Part shown: positions 1 through 6,114 of the stretch, in pieces
Numbering within the stretch: position 1 is the first letter of the stretch
How the letters are laid out: each line of letters begins with the position of its first letter
NCBI GenBank assembly: GCA_007117675.1
Contig: SKGB01000014.1
Location: 1-9,098, forward strand
Source: Candidatus Nomurabacteria bacterium
GTDB lineage: Bacteria > Patescibacteriota > Minisyncoccia > Phycocordibacterales > CSBR16-119
Reading direction: 5' to 3'
Length of the DNA: 9,098 nt
Translations under genes and position numbers: made by a program
Notes under the pieces: generated by a model
Database searches by the model: none
Told to the model about the DNA's origin: nothing
Seen by the model: only the letters and a program-made list of their open reading frames with translations

Positions 1-38
1 AAAAGATACATGGATACTTCAAAAGTGAATAACTGTTG

Positions 39-47
39 TGATATACT
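39..47 (+). promoter_or_regulatory. Extended -10 promoter of the NUDIX/DUF1905 operon
   Basis: TG-A-TATACT is a near-perfect extended -10 element, with TG at 39-40 and the hexamer at 42-47. The ATG of the NUDIX gene is at 59, so transcription starting 6-8 bases after the hexamer would leave a leader of about 5 nt or less. No convincing -35 is seen (TTCAAA at 18-23 is weak), as is common for extended -10 promoters. Confidence 0.6.
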
Positions 48-58
48 CAAAATAATAT

Positions 59-562
59 ATGAATAAAAAAATATATAAATCAGCAATACGTTGGAAAGAT
101 GAATATTGTGATATTTTACATTGTGAGGTGAAAGACTTTTCAGACATACCTCACGAGTGTGTTAAAAAGATTCACGGTGTGTGTTTTAACGATGGAAAAA
201 TGCTGGTTGTATATCATGAAAAATGGAATGTGTGGGGTATTCCTGGTGGTACAAAAGAGGGGGATGAGAGCGCAATAAAAACTTTAGAACGAGAAATATA
301 CGAAGAATCTGCTTGCAGGCTAGTAAATGCGCACCCTTTTGCTTATCAAGAGGTCACACATAGCGATGGAAGTAGTTACTATTCTCTTTTGTATCATTGT
401 GAGGTTGAAGCTGACGGAGATTTTGAAAAAGATATTGCAGGGAGTATTACTAAAATATCTTGGATACAACCTGAAACATATGAAGAATATCTTGAAGAAA
501 AAACTTTTAGAAGGGTGGTGGTTCAGAGTGCGCTTGATTTTCGAGGTACGTTAGGGTTGTAG
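59..562 (+). CDS. NUDIX hydrolase
   Basis: A 167-residue soluble protein with a NUDIX box at residues 64-86. G64, then E70, R78-E79 and E82-E83 match the family pattern G-x5-E-x7-R-E-U-x-E-E, with Ala (A85) where the final conserved Gly usually sits. Family members hydrolyse a nucleoside diphosphate linked to another moiety, with Mg2+ bound by the box glutamates. The flanking strands (GVCFNDGKMLVVYH before the box, SYYSLLYHCEVE after it) fit the NUDIX fold. The substrate cannot be told from sequence; house-cleaning of damaged nucleotides or an NDP-sugar/coenzyme role are both possible. It starts just behind an extended -10, with no Shine-Dalgarno sequence, and ends 8 bases before the DUF1905 gene, so the two are probably co-transcribed. 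Confidence 0.9.
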   Translation: MNKKIYKSAIRWKDEYCDILHCEVKDFSDIPHECVKKIHGVCFNDGKMLVVYHEKWNVWGIPGGTKEGDESAIKTLEREIYEESACRLVNAHPFAYQEVTHSDGSSYYSLLYHCEVEADGDFEKDIAGSITKISWIQPETYEEYLEEKTFRRVVVQSALDFRGTLGL

Positions 563-570
563 TTTATTAC

Positions 571-849
571 ATGAAAAAAACTTTTAGCACAAAAGGAGAG
601 GTGAAAATATTTCCCTTAAAACAGGGTTGGGTTTATTTGCTTATCAAGCAAACCTATGCGGATTTTCCTATTACAAAACCAAAATGGGGTCTCATACCCG
701 CAACTATAACTATTGGAAAAACAACATGGGAGAAATCTTTGTTACCACTCGGTGATGGAACTTTATTTATTGCTTTGAACAAAAAAGTGAGAGATGCAGA
801 GGATATAAGGGTTGGTGATGTGGTGACTGCAAAGTTTTCCTTAAGGTAG
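571..849 (+). CDS. DUF1905 family protein
   Basis: A 92-residue protein that matches the DUF1905 pattern along nearly its whole length: an N-terminal strand containing GWVY (residues 19-22), a central KWGLIPATITIGKTTW segment (about 38-53), a PLGDG turn (59-63), and a C-terminal A-E-D-I-R-V-G-D-V-V motif (76-85). DUF1905 proteins are small beta-barrel-like domains of unknown biochemical role, often found alone or fused to a YdeI-type domain; only the stand-alone form is present here. It follows the NUDIX stop codon by 8 bases with no promoter of its own visible, so it is probably the second gene of that operon. AGGG lies about 14 bases upstream, too far to be a good ribosome binding site. Confidence 0.82.
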   Translation: MKKTFSTKGEVKIFPLKQGWVYLLIKQTYADFPITKPKWGLIPATITIGKTTWEKSLLPLGDGTLFIALNKKVRDAEDIRVGDVVTAKFSLR

Positions 850-876
850 TTTTAAAGTTTTTATTTTTATAAATCA

Positions 877-933
877 TGTTAAAATTATCATATAGGTAGT
901 CATATTTTTTATCAAAATAATTTTTAATATCAT
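877..933 (+). promoter_or_regulatory. Candidate promoter(s) of the MBG-repeat surface protein
   Basis: Two alternatives are visible. TATCAT at 928-933 lies 6 bases before the ATG at 940 and would give a leaderless mRNA, the geometry of several other genes here. TG-T-TAAAAT at 877-885 is an extended -10 that would give a leader of about 48 nt. Neither has a clear -35. No terminator hairpin is seen between the DUF1905 stop at 849 and this gene. Confidence 0.4.
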
Positions 934-939
934 TTATTT

Positions 940-2016
940 ATGAATTTAAAAACTTTACCATTTTTTTCTTTAATAAAAGTAAAAAATGCAATTGTATTTT
1001 TTATTGTGTTTAGTGTTTTCTTTTTACTGTTTGGTGCAACATCGGCTTTTGCTATAGAACTTACCATTGGTGGTGATTTCTCTGTCCAAAACAGAAATTA
1101 TAATGGGGATGTAAACATGATGATTGAACAGAATAATTTAACACTTGTTGGTGTTGAAGGTGAAGATGTTGTTTCAATACTTCTTGCTACGGCCGAGCTT
1201 GAAGACAAAAATGTAGGAGAAGATAAGGTGGTCTCAATTACTAATGTGATACTTGTAGGTGAGGATGCTGGTAAATATACTGTTTCTTATCTTAATGCTC
1301 CAACAACAACAGTGACCATCTCTCAAGCTCTTGTGTCTGTAAGTGCTGATAATAAAACTAAAATACAAGGGAATGTTGATCCTGAGTTTACATTCCAAAT
1401 TATAACTGGGGGGCTTTTAGGGGGTGACACCTTTACGGGTCAGTTGTCTCGAGACCCTGGGAATGGTGTAGGTACTTATAATATTACACGAGGTACTTTG
1501 TCTGTTGATGATGGAAATAATGGTGATAACTATAATTTTATTTTTCAAACAGGCACTCTTACTATAAATAGAAGACCAAGCTCTCAATCTCGTTCTGTGA
1601 GCACTTCTGTGATTTCACGTTTTGAAAATCTTGTAAATATTGGCAACACTCAAACCGCGCAGAATTTAAAAAATCAGTGGGCTCATTTATTTGATGATGT
1701 AAGTTCGGAAGAGGTTAGTGTTGTTTTTAGTGAGCGAGCTCAAACTCAAGGAGATTTCGAAGTGAGAGATTTAAAAATAAATATGACAGGGTTTGATGTG
1801 AGGAATTTACAAATACTTCTTAATAAAAACAATTTTATTGTTGCGAATTCAGGGGCAGGTTCCCCTGGAAATGAAACAAGTTTTTTTGGTCCAGCAACTC
1901 AACGTGCATTACAAAACTATCAACAGGCGCATAATATTTCTCCAGCATCAGGTTATTTTGGACAGATTACGAGAGGTCACATGAAGTCTATTGGTCTTGA
2001 TGGTTTGTGGTGGTAA
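940..2016 (+). CDS. Secreted YDG/MBG-domain protein with C-terminal peptidoglycan-binding-like domain
   Basis: A 358-residue exported protein. Residues 1-38 form a signal peptide: basic N-region, long hydrophobic core at about 18-34, and AFA before a likely cleavage after residue 38. Residues 44-128 resemble a YDG-type repeat (NYNGD, then DKNVGEDKVVSI and GEDAGKYTV). Residues 129-211 resemble an MBG_2 repeat (KIQGNVDPEF, GGDTFTGQLSR, GVGTYNITRGTL). A Ser-rich linker (about 213-225) leads to a helical stretch (about 226-270) and then a peptidoglycan-binding-like domain at 275-351 (MTGFDVRNLQ, GSPGNETSFFGPATQRALQNYQ, GYFGQITR). The C-terminal form is very common in Parcubacteria surface proteins. 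Likely role: a cell-surface structural or adhesive protein held at the envelope by its C-terminal domain. The ligand is unknown. Confidence 0.87.
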   Translation: MNLKTLPFFSLIKVKNAIVFFIVFSVFFLLFGATSAFAIELTIGGDFSVQNRNYNGDVNMMIEQNNLTLVGVEGEDVVSILLATAELEDKNVGEDKVVSITNVILVGEDAGKYTVSYLNAPTTTVTISQALVSVSADNKTKIQGNVDPEFTFQIITGGLLGGDTFTGQLSRDPGNGVGTYNITRGTLSVDDGNNGDNYNFIFQTGTLTINRRPSSQSRSVSTSVISRFENLVNIGNTQTAQNLKNQWAHLFDDVSSEEVSVVFSERAQTQGDFEVRDLKINMTGFDVRNLQILLNKNNFIVANSGAGSPGNETSFFGPATQRALQNYQQAHNISPASGYFGQITRGHMKSIGLDGLWW

Positions 2017-2027
2017 TGAAAGATCAG

Positions 2028-2048
2028 AAGATGCTTGGAAAGCATTTT
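2028..2048 (+). terminator. Weak hairpin after the MBG-protein gene
   Basis: ATGCTT (2031-2036) pairs with AAGCAT (2040-2045) around a 3-base GGA loop, extendable by a G-U and two A-U pairs to 2028-2048. It starts 12 bases after the stop codon at 2016. Only three T follow the core stem, so it is a poor intrinsic terminator and may be only an RNA 3'-end hairpin. Confidence 0.35.
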
Positions 2049-2081
2049 ATCAATTGTGGTTTAAGAATTTTAGATGTATGA

Positions 2082-2087
2082 TATAAT
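2082..2087 (+). promoter_or_regulatory. -10 box (TATAAT) directly before the 69-residue gene
   Basis: Consensus TATAAT at 2082-2087, with the ATG at 2094, six bases later. Transcription should therefore begin at or next to the A of the ATG, giving a leaderless mRNA. No strong -35 is seen at the expected distance. Confidence 0.55.
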
Positions 2088-2093
2088 TTTTAT

Positions 2094-2303
2094 ATGGAAT
2101 TTCAACCAAAACCAAAACAAGAAAAAACAGAAGAAGAAATTATTGATAAAATGTATCAAGATGTGCGTCCTCCTAACGGGTATGTGCCAAAAACTCAAGA
2201 GGAGTTACAAGCTGTGTGGGATGCAAAAAAAGCACAAGAATCTGAAAAATTTAGACCTGAAAATGTTCATCAAACTGAAATGTTTGACGGTAAAGATGTG
2301 TAA
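2094..2303 (+). CDS. Small hydrophilic protein of unknown function
   Basis: A 69-residue, highly charged protein rich in Lys, Glu, Gln and Pro, with no membrane segment or signal peptide. I do not recognise a family. Support for it being real: a consensus TATAAT placed exactly for leaderless initiation, a soluble composition with no long hydrophobic or low-complexity artefacts, and a position between two transcription units with a strong terminator 75 bases after its stop. The central part (about 17-46: DKMYQDVRPPNGYVPKTQEE and following) alternates charged and turn-forming residues. An overlapping longer frame (2074-2325) is rich in Lys/Asn/Leu and reads like an out-of-frame shadow. No function can be assigned. 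Confidence 0.68.
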   Translation: MEFQPKPKQEKTEEEIIDKMYQDVRPPNGYVPKTQEELQAVWDAKKAQESEKFRPENVHQTEMFDGKDV

Positions 2304-2377
2304 TTACATCAAGGTAATATTATAGTTTCTGTTTTTATTTGATATAAGTTTGTGTCACTTGTTTAAATACGCTTGTG

Positions 2378-2415
2378 CATATAAAAAACCTCTTATAATT
2401 GAGGTTTTTTATATG
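2378..2415 (+). terminator. Strong intrinsic terminator after the 69-residue gene
   Basis: A 15-bp uninterrupted stem: 2378-2392 pairs with 2401-2415 around an 8-base loop (2393-2400). The core is CCTC/GAGG, extended by A6/T6 and ATATG, so the T-tract lies in the right arm. The mirrored A-tract could also serve the opposite strand. The next promoter begins at its right edge (2416). Confidence 0.85.
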
Positions 2416-2424
2416 TGGTATACT
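2416..2424 (+). promoter_or_regulatory. Extended -10 promoter of the HtrA-like protease
   Basis: TG-G-TATACT: TG at 2416-2417 and the hexamer at 2419-2424, abutting the preceding terminator. Predicted start about 2431, giving a leader of about 39 nt to the ATG at 2470 or 48 nt to 2479. More AT-rich -10-like hexamers lie closer to the gene (TAATAT 2446-2451, TATTAT 2451-2456), so a shorter leader is also possible. Confidence 0.5.
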
Positions 2425-2469
2425 ATATATCTAAAGTAGTATTTGTAATATATTATTAGATTTAATCTT

Positions 2470-3654
2470 ATGGTAAGTATGAATAAAAATATCGTTGTAA
2501 GTGTGTTTTTCTCAATATTTTTTTCATTTGTCTTTTCTTCTTTTTTTGTTACTCAATTTGTAAATAAGTCTCAAGAAACACACATCGCACAAGGTGTTGA
2601 TAGTGTAAGTCAGGGAGAGCTTGATGTGGTTTCGGCTGTTGCGTTAGCAAATAATGCTGTTGTTTCTATTGTTGCAACTAAGGACGTTCCCATACTAGAA
2701 AGATTTTACGAAGAAATATCTCCTTTTTGGGGATTTGGTTTTTCTGTTCCACGTCTTAGAGAGAATGGTACTGAAAATAGAGAGGTTGGTAGCGGTAGTG
2801 GTTTTGTTGTGAGTTCCGAGGGCTTGATTGTAACAAATAGACATGTTGTAAGTGATGAAGGTGCTTCCTATACTGTGTTTTTTAACGACGGCACATCTTT
2901 GTCTGCTAATGTTATTGCACGTGATCCAAATTTTGATATTGCTATTATGAGAATTGAAAATAGTGAAAACAAACAATATCCTTTTTTGACTTTTGGAGAT
3001 TCTGAATCTCTGCAACTTGGTCAAACTGTTATAGCTATAGGTAATGCTCTTGGTCGCTTCAATAATTCCGTCTCTGTTGGTGTTGTTTCTGGATTATCTC
3101 GCTCTATTGTTGCTGGTGACGGGCGTGGAAATGCTGAGTTTTTGGAAGAGGTTATTCAAACCGATGCTGCTATTAATCCTGGTAATTCTGGTGGGCCGCT
3201 GCTTGATTCTCAAGGAATGGTAATAGGTGTGAATGTCGCGATTGCTCAAGGTTCTGGAAATATTAGTTTTGCACTCCCTGCTCACATAGTGCAGTCTATT
3301 GTTCAATCAGTTGAGGAATATGGAGAGATTGTGAGGCCGTTTCTGGGTGTTAGATATACTCCTGTAACTTCCTACATAGCAGAAGTTAAAGACCTTCCTT
3401 TTGTTAGGGGGGTAATAATTATTGCGGGTGAAGGTGGGGATTCTCTTGCTGTAATGCCTGGTTCACCAGCTGACCGTGCTGGTTTGCAAGAAGATGATGT
3501 TATTTTGAAAATTAATGACAAAGATATTGACTCATCTCGATCTTTTGCTTCCATGTTACGATCCTTCAGCCCTGGCGAGACTATATCGCTTACAATATTT
3601 TCCCAAGGTGAAGAAAAAGTTGTTTCCGTTGAGCTTGATCGTTTTGATATTTAA
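2470..3654 (+). CDS. HtrA/DegP-type trypsin-like serine protease with PDZ domain
   Basis: A 394-residue protein with one N-terminal membrane anchor or uncleaved signal (about residues 8-30), a trypsin-like domain (about 50-280) and one PDZ domain (about 285-390). The catalytic triad is complete: H125 in TNRHVV, D156 in NFDIAIM, and S240 in the GNSGGP motif (238-243). The PDZ part shows FLGVRY (291-296), PGSPADRAGL and DVILKINDKDI. This layout fits DegS/HtrA-type envelope proteases that cleave misfolded or regulatory proteins outside the membrane. An insertion of about 25 residues (78-105, rich in aromatic residues) precedes the GSGSGFVV strand, matching the LA-loop region of the family. The start may instead be the second ATG at 2479; no Shine-Dalgarno sequence separates the two. 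Confidence 0.95.
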   Translation: MVSMNKNIVVSVFFSIFFSFVFSSFFVTQFVNKSQETHIAQGVDSVSQGELDVVSAVALANNAVVSIVATKDVPILERFYEEISPFWGFGFSVPRLRENGTENREVGSGSGFVVSSEGLIVTNRHVVSDEGASYTVFFNDGTSLSANVIARDPNFDIAIMRIENSENKQYPFLTFGDSESLQLGQTVIAIGNALGRFNNSVSVGVVSGLSRSIVAGDGRGNAEFLEEVIQTDAAINPGNSGGPLLDSQGMVIGVNVAIAQGSGNISFALPAHIVQSIVQSVEEYGEIVRPFLGVRYTPVTSYIAEVKDLPFVRGVIIIAGEGGDSLAVMPGSPADRAGLQEDDVILKINDKDIDSSRSFASMLRSFSPGETISLTIFSQGEEKVVSVELDRFDI

Positions 3655-3672
3655 CAGGTGTAAAAAGCTAGC

Positions 3673-3700
3673 TTGCTATCACTTTTTTCTTGTTTATAAT
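3673..3700 (+). promoter_or_regulatory. Promoter of the kinase-like gene
   Basis: -35 TTGCTA (3673-3678), 16-bp spacer, consensus -10 TATAAT (3695-3700). The ATG at 3709 follows the hexamer by 8 bases, predicting an essentially leaderless transcript. Confidence 0.65.
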
Positions 3701-3708
3701 GTTTCTCT

Positions 3709-4428
3709 ATGAATAAACAACAGCTAAATTTTAATCCTGGATTTATTGTGAATGATAAATATGAGATTCTTGATGAAATAGGTCGGGGTTATGAAGGTTG
3801 TGTTTTTTTTTTTTTTTTTATACATACTAATATTGAGAGAACTATTAAATTTTTCTTTCCTCAAAAAAATAAAAAAAATAAAACAATTCATTCTGTTGCA
3901 AAAAAACTACACGCACTAAGGTCCTCTCGTTTATTGATACAATATCACACAGTTGATTATTTTGTATTAAAAGATGGCACTCCCGTTTCTTTTCTGGTTT
4001 CTGAATTTACTCAAGGTTTAATGCTCTCTGATTTTATAAAAGATCATAGCGGTCAACGTCTTCATTATTACATGGCTATACATCTTTTGTATTCACTCGT
4101 TAAAGGTATTGAAGAAGTTCATCGTTTGGGAGAGTATCATGCGGATATACATTCTGAAAATATTATGATAGAGAGGGTTGGTCTTTCTTTTCAGTTAAAA
4201 CTTCTTGATCCATTTCATTGGGTGGGCGCCACTCGTCGCGACGGACAAAAAGATGATATTGTAAATGTTATCGAGGTTTTTTATGAAATGATTGGTGGTC
4301 ATAAGCATTATTATAAGCAGCCAAAGTTTATTAAAGACATTTGTTGCGGTATGAAAAAACCTCTTATTTTAAAGAAATTTAAAACCATTACTCGTTTAAG
4401 AGTTCATATCGAAAATATGTCTTGGTAG
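3709..4428 (+). CDS. Small protein-kinase-like protein
   Basis: A 239-residue protein with the order of kinase motifs: glycine-rich loop GRGYEGCV (25-32), candidate ATP lysine K47 in ERTIKFFFP, a hinge-like LVSEFTQG (96-103), catalytic-loop motif HADIHSENIMI (144-154) with D146 and N151, and LLDPF (165-169), with DPF in place of the usual metal-binding DFG. The C-terminal lobe is short, with an IKDICCGMKKPLILKKF segment (208-224) that I associate with a compact bacterial Ser/Thr-kinase-like family. H-x-D-x-H in the catalytic loop also recalls the aminoglycoside-phosphotransferase side of the kinase superfamily, so the substrate is open. The Gly-loop is followed by five Phe (33-37) encoded by a 17-T run, where relatives would have a Y/F-A/L strand. 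It has its own promoter. Confidence 0.8.
   Translation: MNKQQLNFNPGFIVNDKYEILDEIGRGYEGCVFFFFFIHTNIERTIKFFFPQKNKKNKTIHSVAKKLHALRSSRLLIQYHTVDYFVLKDGTPVSFLVSEFTQGLMLSDFIKDHSGQRLHYYMAIHLLYSLVKGIEEVHRLGEYHADIHSENIMIERVGLSFQLKLLDPFHWVGATRRDGQKDDIVNVIEVFYEMIGGHKHYYKQPKFIKDICCGMKKPLILKKFKTITRLRVHIENMSW
3803..3819 (+). repeat. 17-T homopolymer inside the kinase gene
   Basis: Seventeen consecutive T at 3803-3819 lie in the coding frame just after the glycine-rich loop and encode the end of V32 and F33-F37. At this length the frame is intact; gaining or losing one T would shift it and truncate the protein. It is by far the longest homopolymer seen in the window. Confidence 0.95.
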
Positions 4429-4443
4429 ATTGTGAATTACCTC

Positions 4444-4471
4444 TTGCTTTCTTTTTATGGCTGTATATAAT
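4444..4471 (+). promoter_or_regulatory. Promoter of the acidic-protein gene
   Basis: -35 TTGCTT (4444-4449), 16-bp spacer, consensus -10 TATAAT (4466-4471) preceded by TGTA. Predicted start near 4478, which leaves a leader of about 55-80 nt depending on the start codon. This is the one + strand gene here with a clear leader, and the leader contains two hairpins. Confidence 0.65.
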
Positions 4472-4474
4472 TCA

Positions 4475-4505
4475 AGCAATTCATATCTCACTGGGATATG
4501 AAGCT
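4475..4505 (+). other. Hairpin at the start of the acidic-protein leader (or end of the kinase mRNA)
   Basis: TTCATATC (4480-4487) pairs with GATATGAA (4495-4502) around a 7-base loop TCACTGG. The stem extends past a 2-base bulge with AGC (4475-4477) to GCT (4503-4505). Six T follow about 7 bases later, so it could end kinase transcription, or it could be the 5' structure of the next mRNA, whose promoter lies just before it. Confidence 0.55.
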
Positions 4506-4528
4506 GATTAATTTTTTATTATTAAACT

Positions 4529-4542
4529 CTCGTGAAAACGAG
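4529..4542 (+). other. GAAA-tetraloop hairpin around the alternative GTG start
   Basis: CTCGT (4529-4533), GAAA loop (4534-4537), ACGAG (4538-4542). The hairpin contains the upstream in-frame GTG codon (4532), which would hinder initiation there and favours ATG 4559. Its sequence partly echoes the terminator at 4781-4812. Confidence 0.45.
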
Positions 4543-4558
4543 TAACACATATATCGAT

Positions 4559-4783
4559 ATGTCAGCAAAACAAATCATGTTTTTTTTATCAAATAGTATA
4601 CTACTGGGTGTATTAAGAAAACCTCAGTTTGTAACAGCTTTGCACTTTTTTTCATACGATGATCTTCTTGAGGATGACTACTTCGGAGATGCCTTTCTTG
4701 AAGATGATGAAGATGAAGATGACGACGAAGATGATACCGATCAAAATTGGTTTGATAACGAAGACGAGTGGGATAACTATTAA
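4559..4783 (+). CDS. Small protein with an extremely acidic C-terminal tail, unknown function
   Basis: 74 residues from ATG 4559, or 83 from GTG 4532. I prefer ATG because the GTG sits inside a tetraloop hairpin. The first 30 residues or so are moderately hydrophobic (IMFFLSNSILLGVLRKPQF, VTALHFF), possibly an amphipathic or short membrane-facing helix. The rest is almost all Asp and Glu with scattered Tyr, Trp and Phe (DDLLEDDYFGDAFLEDDEDEDDD, then TDQNWFDNEDEWDNY), giving a very strong negative charge. I recognise no family. Acidic tails of this kind occur in nucleic-acid mimics, chaperone-like and metal-binding proteins, but nothing here decides between them. It is monocistronic, with its own promoter, a structured leader and a perfect terminator that begins at its stop codon. 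Confidence 0.65.
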   Translation: MSAKQIMFFLSNSILLGVLRKPQFVTALHFFSYDDLLEDDYFGDAFLEDDEDEDDDEDDTDQNWFDNEDEWDNY

Positions 4784-4812
4784 TAAAAACTCTCGAAAGA
4801 GAGTTTTTATTA
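4781..4812. terminator. Perfect bidirectional terminator with GAAA tetraloop
   Basis: A 14-bp perfect stem: 4781-4794 pairs with 4799-4812 around GAAA (4795-4798). The core is CTCTC/GAGAG flanked by A5/T5. The left arm includes the stop codon TAA (4781-4783) of the acidic-protein gene, so the structure begins within the coding frame. A-tract and T-tract are symmetrical, so it can act on both strands. Confidence 0.9.
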
Positions 4813-4890
4813 ATAGGGGATATACACTATCTCTACTTTATTTTATAAGTAATTTGCAATAAGTGTATTAATGAAAAAGAGTAAATATTC

Positions 4891-4899
4891 TGATATACT
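4891..4899 (+). promoter_or_regulatory. Extended -10 promoter of the YibE/F gene
   Basis: TG-A-TATACT (TG 4891-4892, hexamer 4894-4899), the same element as before the NUDIX gene. The ATG at 4911 is 11 bases beyond the hexamer, again as at the NUDIX gene, so the leader is about 5 nt or less. Confidence 0.6.
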
Positions 4900-4910
4900 A
4901 GATTTTGTTT

Positions 4911-6083
4911 ATGATTAAAAAAACTCAAAAATATATTATTTTATTCTGGATGCTTATTTCAGTAACCGCCCCTGTGTTTGGTCAGGGTTCTATTGATGGT
5001 GTTGAAAATATACCAGAAGAATCTGAATTGTCCGTCTCAACAGTTCGAGCGAGAGTAGAATCCATAATAGATGTTCGTGAATCAGGTGTTGTGTTTGCGA
5101 CTGGGCAACCTATTGTTTTGCAAGAAATAGAAGCTCGTGTTTTAAATGGTCGGTTTCAAGGGCAAATAATAACCCTTGATCAAGACTACTTGGGTATGAA
5201 AGTTGGAGACACCTTTCTTGCAGAGGAGTTTGTGGTCGATGGTGTTCCTGAATACCGTCTTTTGGATTTTGATAGACGGGTTGGTTTGTCATGGATACTT
5301 CTTGCTTTCATTGTTATGGTGCTTGTGTTTGCAAAGTGGCAGGGTCTTCGCTCTTTGATTAGTTTGGCTGGTTCTATTTTAATTATTGTATATGTGCTTG
5401 TTCCTTTGCTTCTAAGTGGTGCGCCGCCAATACTTACCAGTGTTTCTCTTGCTGTTCTTATTCTTGCGGTGGCTATATTTTTTACCCATGGTTTTAATAG
5501 ACGTTCTTTGATTGCTTTTTCTGGAACCGTTGTGACTGTTATGATTACTGGTCTTTTGGCTGCGTGGGTGGTGAATGGGACACACCTGACAGGGTTTTCT
5601 GATCATTCTGCAACCTATCTTGACTTAAACACAGGTGGACAACTTGATTTTGTTGGTTTACTTTTGGCGGGGATTATTGTCGGAGTGCTTGGGGTCCTTG
5701 ATGATATTGCTATCACACAGGTTGCTGTTGTGAGAGAGCTTTATGGGGCAAACAAGAGCCTTACTCGATGGGATGTGTTTCGTCGTGCGATTCGTGTAGG
5801 AAAAGAGCATGTCGCAGCCTTGGTGAACACGCTGGTTTTGGCTTATGTGGGTGTTGCGATGCCTCTTATGTTGTATGTGTCTACTTTAGGGGTTACAGAT
5901 GTTCAGCTTCTTTTAAATAGTGAGGTTTTTGCAACAGAGATTGTGCGAACCATTATTGGAAGCATTGGACTTATCCTGTCTGTACCTCTCACCACTCTTG
6001 CGGCTGCTATTTTCTTGGAGAAATACAAAGGGTTACCGCCTTCTCCTGAGGAGGTTGCAGGAAGTTGTGTGCATGTACATTAA
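4911..6083 (+). CDS. YibE/F-family multi-pass membrane protein
   Basis: 390 residues from ATG 4911; an in-frame TTG at 4905 would add two residues but lies too close to the promoter. Signal-like N-terminus (about 7-24), then an extracytoplasmic domain rich in beta-strands (about 40-122), then about seven membrane helices (128-141, 147-168, 176-192, 200-221, 246-264, 303-324, 346-369). Family hallmarks are FAKWQGLRSLISL (140-152), the G-V-L-D-D motif in the fifth helix (261-265) and GKEHVAALVNTL (297-308). The YibE/F family (PF07907) is widespread in Firmicutes and other bacteria; its transport or other role is not established. Length is close to the single-chain members of the family. The C-terminus ends in CVHVH, a His/Cys-containing tail that could be metal-responsive, but that is speculation. 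Confidence 0.9.
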   Translation: MIKKTQKYIILFWMLISVTAPVFGQGSIDGVENIPEESELSVSTVRARVESIIDVRESGVVFATGQPIVLQEIEARVLNGRFQGQIITLDQDYLGMKVGDTFLAEEFVVDGVPEYRLLDFDRRVGLSWILLAFIVMVLVFAKWQGLRSLISLAGSILIIVYVLVPLLLSGAPPILTSVSLAVLILAVAIFFTHGFNRRSLIAFSGTVVTVMITGLLAAWVVNGTHLTGFSDHSATYLDLNTGGQLDFVGLLLAGIIVGVLGVLDDIAITQVAVVRELYGANKSLTRWDVFRRAIRVGKEHVAALVNTLVLAYVGVAMPLMLYVSTLGVTDVQLLLNSEVFATEIVRTIIGSIGLILSVPLTTLAAAIFLEKYKGLPPSPEEVAGSCVHVH

Positions 6084-6099
6084 TAATTAATTTTTATAG

Positions 6100-6110
6100 T
6101 ATAATATAAT
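6100..6110 (+). promoter_or_regulatory. Tandem overlapping -10 boxes of the rhodopsin gene
   Basis: TATAATATAAT contains two overlapping consensus TATAAT hexamers (6100-6105 and 6105-6110), 9 and 4 bases before the ATG at 6115. Use of the first hexamer predicts a leaderless or nearly leaderless mRNA. The gene therefore seems to be transcribed separately from the YibE/F gene 31 bases upstream. Confidence 0.6.
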
Positions 6111-6114
6111 TTAT

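Noticed and set aside
2695..3554. Minus-strand open frames opposite the protease gene.
   Set aside because: They overlap a clear coding region with all catalytic motifs and show no family features.
3655..3690. Hairpin AAAAAGCTAGCTTGCT followed by TTTTTT after the protease gene, as a terminator.
   Set aside because: Pairing requires a 2-base loop or long unpaired stretches, and the segment is better explained as the -35 region of the kinase promoter.
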